From the IMG/VR virus record IMGVR_UViG_3300036770_005052, positions 80,423 through 144,422 of that record: a DNA stretch of 64,000 nucleotides. One strand, given 5' to 3'. The notes under the pieces are model-generated. The model saw only the letters and a list, made by a program, of their open reading frames with translations, made no database searches and was not told where the DNA came from. The translations under genes and the position numbers were made by a program. Below, piece after piece: positions 41,497-48,878 of this stretch (position 1 is the stretch's first letter; every line of letters begins with the position of its first letter). The DNA is from a virus.

Positions 41497-41696
41497 AACT
41501 AACTGCTGCTGATATGATGGTGATTGTGGATACTCTCAATCATAGTTTGCGAATTGGAAATTATGGTGGAGGATTTACTACAGAAACCCGAGAACAAACT
41601 ATGAATGCTGTGATTGATATTATGGCAAATATGGGTGCAGAAGTTGTCTGTGGTGATGTAGAACCTATTGTAGTGAGTGGAGATGTTGAAGAATGA
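41493..41696 (+). CDS. Small hypothetical protein
   Basis: 67 residues from the ATG at 41493. LTAADMMVIVDTLNHSLRI is helical, followed by GNYGGGFTTETREQTMNAVIDIM and an acidic tail. Similar small proteins with an LTA-xM-xIVDTL start occur in other T4-type cyanophages; function unknown. Confidence 0.65.
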   Translation: MKLTAADMMVIVDTLNHSLRIGNYGGGFTTETREQTMNAVIDIMANMGAEVVCGDVEPIVVSGDVEE

Positions 41697-41998
41697 CTAA
41701 TCCTCTTATAGACAAATATAATGAAATCTACGGAAAGAAAGAGATTAAAAGTCCAATAACTTTATCAGACCCAAATATTTCACTTACAACAATACCATCA
41801 GTAGCAACATCAACCACAGGTATTACAAAGGCATCAAATTTTCTAACTCACGATATTCACGATACGGAGAAAACTTTTCTACAAGTCGCAGATAAAATCA
41901 AACAAGGAAAAGCAAAGGTAGGAAGTGTGAGTATAGAACACGATGTTATGCTTATGGGTGGAACAAAAGTATTTTTTGAGGTTTATGTTAACAATTGA
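41693..41998 (+). CDS. Hypothetical protein
   Basis: 101 residues. The N-terminal half is Ser/Thr/Ile-rich and low in structure; the C-terminal half has DTEKTFLQVADKIKQGKAKVG and beta strands (VMLMGGTKVFFEVYVNN). Unknown. Confidence 0.6.
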   Translation: MTNPLIDKYNEIYGKKEIKSPITLSDPNISLTTIPSVATSTTGITKASNFLTHDIHDTEKTFLQVADKIKQGKAKVGSVSIEHDVMLMGGTKVFFEVYVNN

Positions 41999-42143
41999 AG
42001 AACTCCAAAAATACTTGGATGATAATAAAATCACCCTTGAAGAGTATATGAGAGCAAATATGATTACTGATGAAGACAGGAAATATTTTGATAAGATATG
42101 GATGGATGCGATTTATAAGAACTTGGGTGAGGACACTTTCTAA
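41985..42143 (+). CDS. Small hypothetical protein
   Basis: 52 residues from the ATG at 41985: LTIEELQKYLDDNKITLEEYM is helical. The C-terminal GEDTF is encoded by the following cassette arm, as in the gene at 33012. Confidence 0.55.
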   Translation: MLTIEELQKYLDDNKITLEEYMRANMITDEDRKYFDKIWMDAIYKNLGEDTF

Positions 42144-42144
42144 A

Positions 42145-42187
42145 CTGGCACAGGGGATGCTCTGGGTGCCTCTGTGGGTGGTATGAT
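42145..42187 (+). promoter_or_regulatory. Terminator/promoter cassette 8 (diverged)
   Basis: The conserved CTGGCACA is present and GGCAC/GGTGCC can pair over a longer loop. TATGAT (42182-42187) is the -10, with no clear -35. The downstream text (ACTCTCATACACA) is conserved. Confidence 0.55.
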
Positions 42188-42210
42188 ACTCTCATACACA
42201 CAAAGGACTG

Positions 42211-42399
42211 ATGACTTCAAAAACCATATCAATTGGTGATTGGAAAATTAAAACTTTGACTGAAACAGAAGTCAAAGATATTATTGCTATGCTTCGTCAG
42301 GCACAACAAGACAATCTTGATGATGAGCATTCTTATGAGTACTTCAAAAAATTAGCATCAAAAATTCACCGAATGGGACTTGCTTTTCAATCTCTTTGA
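42211..42399 (+). CDS. Small hypothetical protein
   Basis: 62 residues. ISIGDWKIKTLTETEVKDIIAMLRQ is strand-helix, then a helix YEYFKKLASKIHRMG. First and only gene after cassette 8. Confidence 0.6.
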   Translation: MTSKTISIGDWKIKTLTETEVKDIIAMLRQAQQDNLDDEHSYEYFKKLASKIHRMGLAFQSL

Positions 42400-42405
42400 T
42401 ATAAT
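42400..42405 (+). promoter_or_regulatory. Promoter remnant (-10 only)
   Basis: TATAAT one base after the previous stop, followed by the cassette's ACTCTCATAAG text and AAACCG before the ATG. The hairpin is missing; it is similar to the remnant at 33540. Confidence 0.45.
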
Positions 42406-42426
42406 ACTCTCATAAGAAACAAACCG

Positions 42427-42600
42427 ATGAATTACGAAACTGACATCATCATTCATCAGTATTCATCTGATGGAGATTTTTATTACAAACTCAAAGTCAC
42501 AGATGTAATGAATATGGATTATCTGTATATGGGTAATGCTCCAACACTTGAAGGTGTTATGGAATGTATCCAACTTCACCTCAAACAACACCAGAACTGA
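42427..42600 (+). CDS. Small hypothetical protein
   Basis: 57 residues. The start MNYETDIII resembles MDYETEII of the 30590 gene, and both follow the same AAACCG leader. YYKLKVTDVMNMDYLYM is beta-like. Confidence 0.6.
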   Translation: MNYETDIIIHQYSSDGDFYYKLKVTDVMNMDYLYMGNAPTLEGVMECIQLHLKQHQN

Positions 42601-42601
42601 A

Positions 42602-42787
42602 ATGACTGACCAAGAAAAACTTTACAAACTCTGTATTCTTGAGTTGCTGATTGCGATTGATGAGGATGTAGTGGATTGGAGGAACTATCCTAAACTCTGG
42701 GAAGCAGTTAAACTTGCCGACAGAACTCTTGACATTTGGGCAGGAGACAATCTCAAACAAATGAAAGCAGAACTTGAAGAGGTGTAA
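42602..42787 (+). CDS. Small helical protein
   Basis: 61 residues from the ATG at 42602. LYKLCILELLIAIDEDVVDW, LWEAVKLADRTLDIWAG. All-helical and acidic. Confidence 0.6.
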   Translation: MTDQEKLYKLCILELLIAIDEDVVDWRNYPKLWEAVKLADRTLDIWAGDNLKQMKAELEEV

Positions 42788-42794
42788 AAACTAA

Positions 42795-42989
42795 ATGAAA
42801 TACAACATCAAAAAACAACAAATCATTCAAAATGAAGAAGAAGGTTGGAGTTTTCAATTTTGGGAAGAGGTAGATTTTGTAAAGATTGTTTATTTTGAAC
42901 AACTACTTTCAAAAACAACAGAATTTCGTATTCCTAAAGATTGTGTAGAATATTTTATTGATGCTTTGGAGAACCTGAATGACACTTGA
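42795..42989 (+). CDS. Paralogue family C member 1
   Basis: 64 residues. The C-terminal motif IPKDCVEYFIDALENL matches IPKDCIQHFIDALEQL of the gene at 44304. The N-terminal part is beta-like (WSFQFWEEVDFVKIVYF). The last residues NDT come from the cassette arm. Confidence 0.65.
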   Translation: MKYNIKKQQIIQNEEEGWSFQFWEEVDFVKIVYFEQLLSKTTEFRIPKDCVEYFIDALENLNDT

Positions 42990-42993
42990 AGAA

Positions 42994-43036
42994 CTGGCAC
43001 AGGGGGTCTCCACAAGACCCCTTTTTGCCTTATAAT
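42994..43036 (+). promoter_or_regulatory. Terminator/promoter cassette 9
   Basis: Strong hairpin GGGGTC (43003-43008)/GACCCC (43016-43021) followed by T5. TCCACA (43009-43014) in the loop, 16 bp, TATAAT (43031-43036). The stem sequence differs from cassettes 1-3 but pairing is kept, which supports a structural role. Confidence 0.8.
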
Positions 43037-43061
43037 ACTCTCATAGACAAAGGAACTCCAA

Positions 43062-43265
43062 ATGGCAATTGACACCAGCACCTGCATCAACATTCTTCCC
43101 GATGAGGAATGGTATTACACAGTTGAAGACTCAAATATTGTCACCAGTATGGATGGTTGCACCATTTCCTATTGGCAAGATGGAAAACGGCATACTCACA
43201 TTACGATGGAAAAAGAAGAAGCACTCGCAGTAGCAGACGCAATTTACAAACTCTTTAAGAACTGA
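43062..43265 (+). CDS. Small protein, possibly distant family C
   Basis: 67 residues: INILPDEEWYYTVEDSNIVTS, then a helix EEALAVADAIYKLFKN. The layout (beta sheet then a helix of the FIDAL/ADAIYKL type) resembles family C, but the IPKDC motif is missing. Confidence 0.6.
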   Translation: MAIDTSTCINILPDEEWYYTVEDSNIVTSMDGCTISYWQDGKRHTHITMEKEEALAVADAIYKLFKN

Positions 43266-43266
43266 A

Positions 43267-43596
43267 ATGATTGACCTTTCACAACTGACCAAAGAACAAC
43301 TCAACGAACTTGAACTTCAAATCCAAAAGCATAAGGAACAACAGAAGGTAAAGGATGCTTTGGAAAATCTAAAAGGTTATAAAGTAACTTTTTATATGAG
43401 GTTTGACCCTGAAAAGCATAAAGATAATGATATGCTTACAGATGATGGAGAACTTGACCCAAACATTTTTGCTGATTATCTGTGTGATAATCTTGTTACA
43501 GACCTGATTAGAAATTTTGAATTGTATGGTTATGAAGATGTGAGTTATCCTATTGTGGAGATAGCAACAGAAGAAGAAATTAAACACCAATTTTGA
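43267..43596 (+). CDS. Hypothetical protein
   Basis: 109 residues. An N-terminal charged helix (TKEQLNELELQIQKHKEQQK) is followed by KVTFYMRFDPEKHKDNDML and an acidic alpha/beta part. Starts 1 bp after the previous stop. Confidence 0.6.
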   Translation: MIDLSQLTKEQLNELELQIQKHKEQQKVKDALENLKGYKVTFYMRFDPEKHKDNDMLTDDGELDPNIFADYLCDNLVTDLIRNFELYGYEDVSYPIVEIATEEEIKHQF

Positions 43597-43606
43597 GGAA
43601 ACTGAA

Positions 43607-43996
43607 ATGAAACCCTTTGATTACTATTCCAAATCACAAACTGCTTATCCCAACAAAAAGGATTACATCAAGTATTATGTTTATGATAAGGGTGAAGTTC
43701 TTTGGTCTGGGCATGACTATGAAAAAACTAAACCTGAATTAGAAAAAGAGTATCCTGATGCTGTGATTCAGGTAGTTCTTGATAAAGAAGGATACAAAGC
43801 ACACCAACTTCAATATGCAGATGAAAAGCATAAACTTCACGAGGAGTTTGTGAATGACCTTTTTGAGAACTTTAATGTGACTGATAATCCTAAAAGGCAA
43901 AAGGCATTTGACCTTGCTTGGGAAAAGGGACACTCTAATGGTCTTGAAGAAGTTTATAATGAGTTTTATGACCTTGTAGAACTTATTAAAGATTGA
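43607..43996 (+). CDS. Hypothetical protein
   Basis: 129 residues with a GAGG ribosome site. YYVYDKGEVLWSGHDYEKTKPEL is beta-rich and the C-terminal half is helical (QKAFDLAWEKGHSNGLEEVYNEF), with the AW-xGH-xGxxEV pattern also found in other helical proteins of the array. Ends just before cassette 10. Confidence 0.65.
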   Translation: MKPFDYYSKSQTAYPNKKDYIKYYVYDKGEVLWSGHDYEKTKPELEKEYPDAVIQVVLDKEGYKAHQLQYADEKHKLHEEFVNDLFENFNVTDNPKRQKAFDLAWEKGHSNGLEEVYNEFYDLVELIKD

Positions 43997-44010
43997 GGAC
44001 ACTTCTCAAA

Positions 44011-44053
44011 CTGGCACAGTGGGTGCTTCACGGCATCCCAGATGCCTTATAAT
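44011..44053 (+). promoter_or_regulatory. Terminator/promoter cassette 10
   Basis: Hairpin GGCATC (44032-44037)/GATGCC (44041-44046) placed closer to TATAAT (44048-44053). The -35-like TTCACG overlaps the stem base. No T-run, so terminator activity is doubtful. Confidence 0.6.
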
Positions 44054-44076
44054 ACTCTCATACACACAGAGGACTA

Positions 44077-44307
44077 ATGAAACGCAACAACTTTGATCTT
44101 ATGGATGCTTGGATTGTTTTGGTTGCTGGTGGTGCTGTTTTGGTTATTACTGTTGCTCCCATCATAGGAGTTATGAAAGTCATTACAACTCAACAAGCAC
44201 TCAACGAACAGTGTGGGACTCACTACAACTTCTTCCAAGTTACTACTGCGGGTGATAATCTTTCCCGTCTTTGCCAAATCAAAAATCAAACGGTGACTAT
44301 CAAATGA
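44077..44307 (+). CDS. Single-pass membrane protein
   Basis: 76 residues. Transmembrane segment at about 11-34 (AWIVLVAGGAVLVITVAPII), then a periplasmic-type domain with two Cys (EQCGTHYNF, SRLCQIKNQ). Layout matches the gene at 34540. Confidence 0.65.
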   Translation: MKRNNFDLMDAWIVLVAGGAVLVITVAPIIGVMKVITTQQALNEQCGTHYNFFQVTTAGDNLSRLCQIKNQTVTIK

Positions 44308-44504
44308 CTTATCAAATCACAAAAGAAATTCGTATTCTTCACGAACAAGATGATTGGGATTATGTTTTTACAACTGATGAGTATGGAACTGTGAGTGTTA
44401 TTAGTTCCGAAGGTTTAGAGGCAATGACTGGTAAAACTACAACCATTTACATTCCCAAAGATTGTATTCAACACTTTATTGATGCTCTGGAGCAACTGAA
44501 ATGA
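44304..44504 (+). CDS. Paralogue family C member 2
   Basis: 66 residues from the ATG at 44304. EIRILHEQDDWDYVF, then IPKDCIQHFIDALEQL. Close to the 42795 gene in its C-terminal 16 residues at both DNA and protein level. Confidence 0.65.
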   Translation: MTYQITKEIRILHEQDDWDYVFTTDEYGTVSVISSEGLEAMTGKTTTIYIPKDCIQHFIDALEQLK

Positions 44505-44668
44505 CTGAACAAGAAGAACTTCTCAAAGAATATCAAAAAGAAGTTGAGAAATGTTGGGAACTTGCTCAAAAACTTGATACTCTAAATCCTGAACTTGTTG
44601 GTGCCTTTACTGGAACACCAAGTCAAAGGATTGAACGACAACTTTATGCTCTTGGTGTTTTGGAATGA
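44501..44668 (+). CDS. Small helical protein
   Basis: 55 residues: EELLKEYQKEVEKCWELAQK is a charged helix, then GAFTGTPSQRIERQLYALG. ATGA overlaps on both sides. Confidence 0.6.
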   Translation: MTEQEELLKEYQKEVEKCWELAQKLDTLNPELVGAFTGTPSQRIERQLYALGVLE

Positions 44669-44889
44669 CTGACCTCGCAAAATCCGTAAAGATTAACCCT
44701 TATACTGGAAAGATTTCAATTATGTGTGATGACCGAGTTGCCTTTACTATTAGTATTCTTGACGGTCATACTATTGAGGTTCGTGGTGGTGATGTAGTAA
44801 TGGATAAAGGAGTTGCTTATGATGAAAAACTTCAAATCACTCCTTGTTATTCTAATGTGGTTCAAGTAAGCAAAATGAGGTATGAGTGA
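44665..44889 (+). CDS. Small beta-rich protein
   Basis: 74 residues with alternating strands (KISIMCDDRVAFTISIL, TIEVRGGDVVMDKGVAYD). May be a small barrel. Unknown. Confidence 0.6.
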   Translation: MTDLAKSVKINPYTGKISIMCDDRVAFTISILDGHTIEVRGGDVVMDKGVAYDEKLQITPCYSNVVQVSKMRYE

Positions 44890-44890
44890 A

Positions 44891-45220
44891 ATGACTGCCT
44901 TTAATTACAAAGGATACGGACGCATCTACACTAATCCAGAGAACATTCAAGATGTAGAAAACATTATTCAAGAACTTGATGAGTTTGAGTGGGGTTATTA
45001 TACAGGAGGACTTGTAGCATCTTGGGATATGTATCCAAATGTTGAGTATGTTGGTAAGTTTGAACTGAATGAAGAAAAGTTCAAACAAATCTGTAAGGAA
45101 CGAAACATTCCTGTTTTTGTCTTTAATGCTTATGATAATGATTATCCTCGTGGTTATGTCAAAACCTTGACTGTAGAAGAAATCAAAACACTTTCTTATG
45201 GAGAACTGAAATGGAAATAA
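44891..45220 (+). CDS. Hypothetical protein
   Basis: 109 residues from the ATG at 44891 (44882 is an alternative that would overlap the previous stop). YKGYGRIYTNPENIQDVENI, GYYTGGLVASWDMYPNVEYV. Alpha/beta with a final helix. Unknown. Confidence 0.6.
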   Translation: MTAFNYKGYGRIYTNPENIQDVENIIQELDEFEWGYYTGGLVASWDMYPNVEYVGKFELNEEKFKQICKERNIPVFVFNAYDNDYPRGYVKTLTVEEIKTLSYGELKWK

Positions 45221-45543
45221 CTATTCAAGCAACTGAACTTCTTCAACTCTTCACCAAAGCAGAAAAACTTGACTTAAGTGTTAAGGTTCATGAGGACAAA
45301 GATGGGGATTATGTAATTCGCATCTATGAAATGTTCCGTCCAGAAAAGTTTGAAGAAAAAGTAGTCATCGATCAGAATGGTGGAAGCAGTTGGAACAAAG
45401 GTTCGTATAGTTTTGATGCTATGATGGATGTTCTTGATGGGATGTTGGAAGAAAAACTATTGGAGGAAATCAAAGCACGAAAACGACAAGAACTGATTGC
45501 TCGTTTGACTGATGAAGAAAAAGAACTTCTGGGGGTAAAATGA
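45211..45543 (+). CDS. Hypothetical charged protein
   Basis: 110 residues. A strand-helix head (EITIQATELLQLFTKAEKL) and a long C-terminal charged helix (LEEIKARKRQELIARL). Overlaps the previous gene by 10 bp. Confidence 0.6.
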   Translation: MEITIQATELLQLFTKAEKLDLSVKVHEDKDGDYVIRIYEMFRPEKFEEKVVIDQNGGSSWNKGSYSFDAMMDVLDGMLEEKLLEEIKARKRQELIARLTDEEKELLGVK

Positions 45544-45629
45544 AACTCAACACTATTGTTTTACTGAATGCTTATCAAACAATCATTCTTTGTTGGGGAA
45601 TAGCATATATTCTTGGTATTTTGGAATGA
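45540..45629 (+). CDS. Micro membrane protein (29 residues)
   Basis: NTIVLLNAYQTIILCWGIAY forms one hydrophobic helix. Overlaps both neighbours by 4 bp, which supports coding. Confidence 0.5.
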   Translation: MKLNTIVLLNAYQTIILCWGIAYILGILE

Positions 45630-45793
45630 AACTCTTAATCAAATTTCTATTTCAAATACCACTACTTTACTTTTTAGTCTTTGGAGTAAATTCAATTGTC
45701 GGTGATAACTTTTGGATTTCTTCTCTGGTTATAACTGCTGTCTTATTCCTTTATACTACTGGTGATTACCTTGATGGAGAAAAAGATGACTGA
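45626..45793 (+). CDS. Small two-helix membrane protein
   Basis: 55 residues: LLIKFLFQIPLLYFLVFGVN and FWISSLVITAVLFLYTTGDY, ending in an acidic tail. Follows the 29-residue membrane peptide, so the two may form a pair. Confidence 0.6.
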   Translation: MKLLIKFLFQIPLLYFLVFGVNSIVGDNFWISSLVITAVLFLYTTGDYLDGEKDD

Positions 45794-46013
45794 ACAACCT
45801 AAACTGTGTAAAGATTGTCTCCACTATAAGAAAAGTTGGTTAGGTCATCTTTTTGGGAGCAGCTCACTTGATAGATGCTACAATCCAATCATAACTAATG
45901 ATTTAATTACTGGAGATATAAAGAGTAAATCTTGTGAAAATGCCAGAGATTTTGAGATGTATTGTGGTAAAGATGGCAAGCATTTTGAGCAACTATGGGA
46001 GGATAGGAAATGA
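45786..46013 (+). CDS. Cys-rich zinc-type protein
   Basis: 75 residues from the ATG at 45786. KLCKDCLHYKKSWLGH, DRCYNP and CENARDFEMYCG give a CxxCxxY...C...C...C pattern common in small phage proteins that probably bind zinc. Function unknown. Confidence 0.65.
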   Translation: MTEQPKLCKDCLHYKKSWLGHLFGSSSLDRCYNPIITNDLITGDIKSKSCENARDFEMYCGKDGKHFEQLWEDRK

Positions 46014-46369
46014 CTGAACTTGAACTTGGGCAAATGTTGTTTGGAAATCCCACAGAGAAATATAGTGTTCCTCGTGAGAAATGGATGGGTGGTCCATTCC
46101 AAATCCTGATTGATGCGATTACAGAAAAGACAGGAGAAAAAGATTATGGATACACTCCACATTTCTCCAATGACTTCTTTATCATCCGTCCTTATTATTG
46201 GGGTGATGAAGAGGATGAAATGAATAAACCTAACTTTGAAATCCCAAGTGAAAACTTCCGTTTGACTTGGTATAAGTATCCTTTTAGGAGTTCTTATGCG
46301 AGTGAGAAACTTACTCCAAAGAGGTGGAATGACCTGATTCAAAAATGTATTAAGAGTTTGGAAGAATGA
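46010..46369 (+). CDS. Conserved hypothetical protein
   Basis: 119 residues. TPHFSNDFFIIRPYYWGDEEDE, FRLTWYKYPFRSSYAS. Contains the HFSNDxFxIRPYYWG pattern seen in small proteins of other marine phages. No enzyme motif. ATGA-coupled on both sides. Confidence 0.65.
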   Translation: MTELELGQMLFGNPTEKYSVPREKWMGGPFQILIDAITEKTGEKDYGYTPHFSNDFFIIRPYYWGDEEDEMNKPNFEIPSENFRLTWYKYPFRSSYASEKLTPKRWNDLIQKCIKSLEE

Positions 46370-46566
46370 CTGACGAACAAATCCTAAAACTTGCTAAAAC
46401 CTGTGGGTTTGATGAATTTCCAGATAATATTACATCAACCAAAAAACAACTCTTGAAATTTTCTGCATTAATCTACACAGAAGGTTTCAAAGTAGGATAC
46501 GATGAAGGTTGGGAAAGTAGTAATGTAAGCACCAAAATGAATACTTGGAGTTCTGATGATGACTAA
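46366..46566 (+). CDS. Paralogue family A member 4
   Basis: 66 residues. TDEQILKLAKTCGFDEF, LIYTEGFKVGYDEGWESSN. Near-identical start codons to the gene at 36494; its C-terminal half is closer to the 33976 gene (GFKVG-D-GWE). This mosaic suggests recombination among family members. Confidence 0.75.
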   Translation: MTDEQILKLAKTCGFDEFPDNITSTKKQLLKFSALIYTEGFKVGYDEGWESSNVSTKMNTWSSDDD

Positions 46567-46744
46567 CAAACTAAAATTTACACAAGTATCACGAGTAATC
46601 TGCCCGAAGACTGGTGTTCATTATCTTGATGCGATTGATGAGAATGGAATACACTGGGTTGCTCAACAAGAAATTGGTGTGGAACGGTGGATTACATACA
46701 AAGAAGTTTGGAAGAAAGACCCACAACAACCATTAGACCTATGA
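46556..46744 (+). CDS. Small hypothetical protein
   Basis: 62 residues (61 if the second ATG at 46559 is used). LKFTQVSRVICPKTGVHYLDAI, WVAQQEIGVERWITY. Beta-rich. Overlaps the family A gene by 8-11 bp. Confidence 0.6.
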   Translation: MMTNKLKFTQVSRVICPKTGVHYLDAIDENGIHWVAQQEIGVERWITYKEVWKKDPQQPLDL

Positions 46745-46983
46745 AACATCCAGCAAACGATTGGGACTTTGATGATACAATTGAAGAAGCATTTCAGGAA
46801 TGGTTTAATGACCTTAATGGTGGTTTTGCACTTCGTAGTGAATATTTTTTCGGTGATGCGGAAATCGGGGATGTGAATACTCGTAAGGATTTGATGTATA
46901 AGTGGTTGCACTCTGCGTTCGTTATGGGGTATAATATGGGAAAAATGGAAGGACTTGAAGTAGGACTGACAAACAATGATTGA
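46741..46983 (+). CDS. Hypothetical helical protein
   Basis: 80 residues from the ATG at 46741. EAFQEWFNDLNGGFALRSEY, HSAFVMGYNMGKMEGLEVG. The AxxxGYxxGxxEG helix also occurs in other helical proteins of the array. Confidence 0.65.
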   Translation: MKHPANDWDFDDTIEEAFQEWFNDLNGGFALRSEYFFGDAEIGDVNTRKDLMYKWLHSAFVMGYNMGKMEGLEVGLTNND

Positions 46984-47254
46984 AATTGACCCCTCTCTTA
47001 TTCTCAAAGACAAAGATTGTATCTACTTTCACGGAGAAAAGTATCAAAAAGTAGTAGAACCTAAAAGTTTTTATGATAAACTTTGGGAAGAACTTGGGAA
47101 GAAAGTTGGATATGGTATTGATTGTGATCAACTGACTGATGGGGTTATGGATTTGATTAAAGATAATATTCCAGAACCTTTGGAAAATAAGTATCACTCT
47201 GATATTATTGCAGGATACAATAACGCACTCAACGATTTAAGAGAGAAGTTCTGA
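46976..47254 (+). CDS. YQKVVEPK-module protein
   Basis: 92 residues. IYFHGEKYQKVVEPKSFYDKL is a diverged version of the GVKYQRVEEPKPQTLF module, followed by a domain ending DIIAGYNNALNDLREKF, like the tails of the 38157 and 47640 proteins. Here the module stands almost alone. Confidence 0.65.
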   Translation: MIEIDPSLILKDKDCIYFHGEKYQKVVEPKSFYDKLWEELGKKVGYGIDCDQLTDGVMDLIKDNIPEPLENKYHSDIIAGYNNALNDLREKF

Positions 47255-47580
47255 TGACTGAATTTCAACCAAAGAAGCAAAATCCAGAAGAAGTTGCCGA
47301 TGGATTGCGTAATGCTTTTAGACAAGCAATCAAAGATGGTGTGATGGATGCTACTCCTTACTTGAAACAAATGACTAAATATCAACCAAATCCACAAACA
47401 TTAGAACAAAAATTTGAAGAAATTCCTGAACTTTTAGACCAAGTTGATGCTCTTATGGAGTTTTATCCACTTCCCACTGCTGTATGGAGGGATATAAAGA
47501 AATTGATGATTTTGTCTTATGATAAAGGTTATAGTAGGGGTGGATATGATACTCATATGAAATATGCTGGAACTGACTAA
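47254..47580 (+). CDS. Hypothetical helical protein
   Basis: 108 residues: NPEEVADGLRNAFRQAIKDG, LEQKFEEIPELLDQVDALM, then a helix ILSYDKGYSRGGYDTHMKYA. Starts on the last base of the previous stop. Unknown. Confidence 0.6.
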   Translation: MTEFQPKKQNPEEVADGLRNAFRQAIKDGVMDATPYLKQMTKYQPNPQTLEQKFEEIPELLDQVDALMEFYPLPTAVWRDIKKLMILSYDKGYSRGGYDTHMKYAGTD

Positions 47581-47581
47581 A

Positions 47582-47617
47582 AGGGCACTTGAAATCAGGT
47601 GACTTTTGCTGTATAAT
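47582..47617 (+). promoter_or_regulatory. Terminator/promoter cassette 11 (type B, decayed stem)
   Basis: GGGCAC ... GGTGAC (one stem base changed from GGTGCC), TTTT, TTGAAA (47589-47594), 17 bp, TATAAT (47612-47617). The promoter half is intact while the stem is weakened. Confidence 0.7.
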
Positions 47618-47639
47618 GACTTCATAGACAAAAACTCAA

Positions 47640-48260
47640 ATGACTTTTAACACCGATATTCAAAAAACTGAAAAAGAAATTGCCGTCTTACAAAAAAAAC
47701 TTGAACTCCTCAAAGAGATTGAGACACATAAATCTCAACCAAGAATGGAGTTTGGATGTGGTGGTAAATTTGAGATTGTTTCTTATAATTCTGTGGATTA
47801 TTGTCGTTATGAATGGAACGATGGAAGTCATAAATGGTATAAAAGAAAGTATGCTGATGAGGGTGTGTTGATGATTGCTATTACTGATGGTGAAACTCAT
47901 CGTCTGCTTGAAGGTGTGTGGTTTAATGATGTGAAGAAAGGAAAGTATGATGAATCATATTGTCCTGATGAACCAGAACATTATGATGAAGTAGAGTGGG
48001 ATGAGAAAGATAATCCTGCTTCATACATTACCGATGAGGTTGTGAATAGGTTGGTAAAAAAATACGAAGCACAAAAACTTTTTAATAGATTGGTAGATGA
48101 ACTTGGTTATGATTTTGATGCTTGTAATGATGTTGTAGATTTGGTAGAAGATTGGTTGCCGAAAGAACAATCAGCAGAAGGAAGTCAGAATGTAAATACT
48201 GAATTGCTTGTAGATGGATTTAATGATTGTTTGCGTAAAATCAAGGAAATGTTGCGATGA
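47640..48260 (+). CDS. Multi-module protein with coiled-coil head
   Basis: 206 residues, the largest in this part of the array. Residues 1-25 are a coiled coil (KTEKEIAVLQKKLELLKEI). A beta-rich middle follows (FEIVSYNSVDYCRYEWNDG, HKWYKRKYADEG, LLEGVWFNDVKKG). The end (KKYEAQKLFNRLVDELGYDFD ... VDGFNDCLRKIKEML) matches the tail of the YQRVEEPKPQTLF module proteins. Confidence 0.65.
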   Translation: MTFNTDIQKTEKEIAVLQKKLELLKEIETHKSQPRMEFGCGGKFEIVSYNSVDYCRYEWNDGSHKWYKRKYADEGVLMIAITDGETHRLLEGVWFNDVKKGKYDESYCPDEPEHYDEVEWDEKDNPASYITDEVVNRLVKKYEAQKLFNRLVDELGYDFDACNDVVDLVEDWLPKEQSAEGSQNVNTELLVDGFNDCLRKIKEMLR

Positions 48261-48487
48261 GATACAATCCAGCAGATTGGAATACATATACTCAAAAACA
48301 AAGAAAAGAGTGGCATTACAAACCATATGAAGAACAAAGAGAGATTATAAATCAATCATATCTCTCTTTGATTGCTGATGAGAATGGAAATCTGGATGCT
48401 TTGAAAATACTTGAAGTTATTATGGATTTACAAGACCGAGTAGAAGACCTTGAAACAGAATGTGTGAGGAAGGAGTACTTCCAATGA
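48257..48487 (+). CDS. Small helical protein
   Basis: 76 residues. YTQKQRKEWHYKPYEEQREI is basic and aromatic, and the C-terminal helix is ILEVIMDLQDRVEDLETE. Unknown. Confidence 0.6.
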   Translation: MRYNPADWNTYTQKQRKEWHYKPYEEQREIINQSYLSLIADENGNLDALKILEVIMDLQDRVEDLETECVRKEYFQ

Positions 48488-48666
48488 CTGAAGACATTCA
48501 ACAACCCAATGGAGACTTTCTAAAGAATTATCCAGATGTAACTCGTGTTGAAGTCATTACTGGTGAAGGAAGAGAGTTTGTTCGGTATGAATGCTCTAAT
48601 GTTCAGGTAAGTCTTCAGGACGACGGACAAACACTTAAAGTATTTCTTTTTACGACTTATGACTGA
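48484..48666 (+). CDS. Small hypothetical protein
   Basis: 60 residues from the ATG at 48484. Beta-like (VTRVEVITGEGREFVRYECS, TLKVFLFTTYD). Overlaps both neighbours. Confidence 0.55.
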   Translation: MTEDIQQPNGDFLKNYPDVTRVEVITGEGREFVRYECSNVQVSLQDDGQTLKVFLFTTYD

Positions 48667-48808
48667 AGAATACGGGCATCTTCCTGATGCTTTCTTTCTT
48701 TCTGAAAAGGAGATTGAAGACTTGCGAAATGCTAAAAAAGAATTAACGACTTATGGTAGAGAGAAACTGAAAGAACTTCTTGAGAAGCAGAAGAAAGAGA
48801 ACACCTGA
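48659..48808 (+). CDS. Small charged helical protein
   Basis: 49 residues: FFLSEKEIEDLRNAKKELTT, then REKLKELLEKQKKENT. The last residues and stop are part of the cassette arm. Coiled-coil-like. Confidence 0.55.
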   Translation: MTEEYGHLPDAFFLSEKEIEDLRNAKKELTTYGREKLKELLEKQKKENT

Positions 48809-48812
48809 ACAA

Positions 48813-48856
48813 CTGGCACACGGGCACTTGAAAACGGGTGCCCTTTGCTGTATAAT
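48813..48856 (+). promoter_or_regulatory. Terminator/promoter cassette 12 (type B)
   Basis: Hairpin GGGCAC (48822-48827)/GGTGCCC (48837-48843) with TTT. TTGAAA (48828-48833) in the loop, 17 bp, TATAAT (48851-48856). Confidence 0.8.
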
Positions 48857-48878
48857 ATGAGAAATCAAAGGAACTCTT

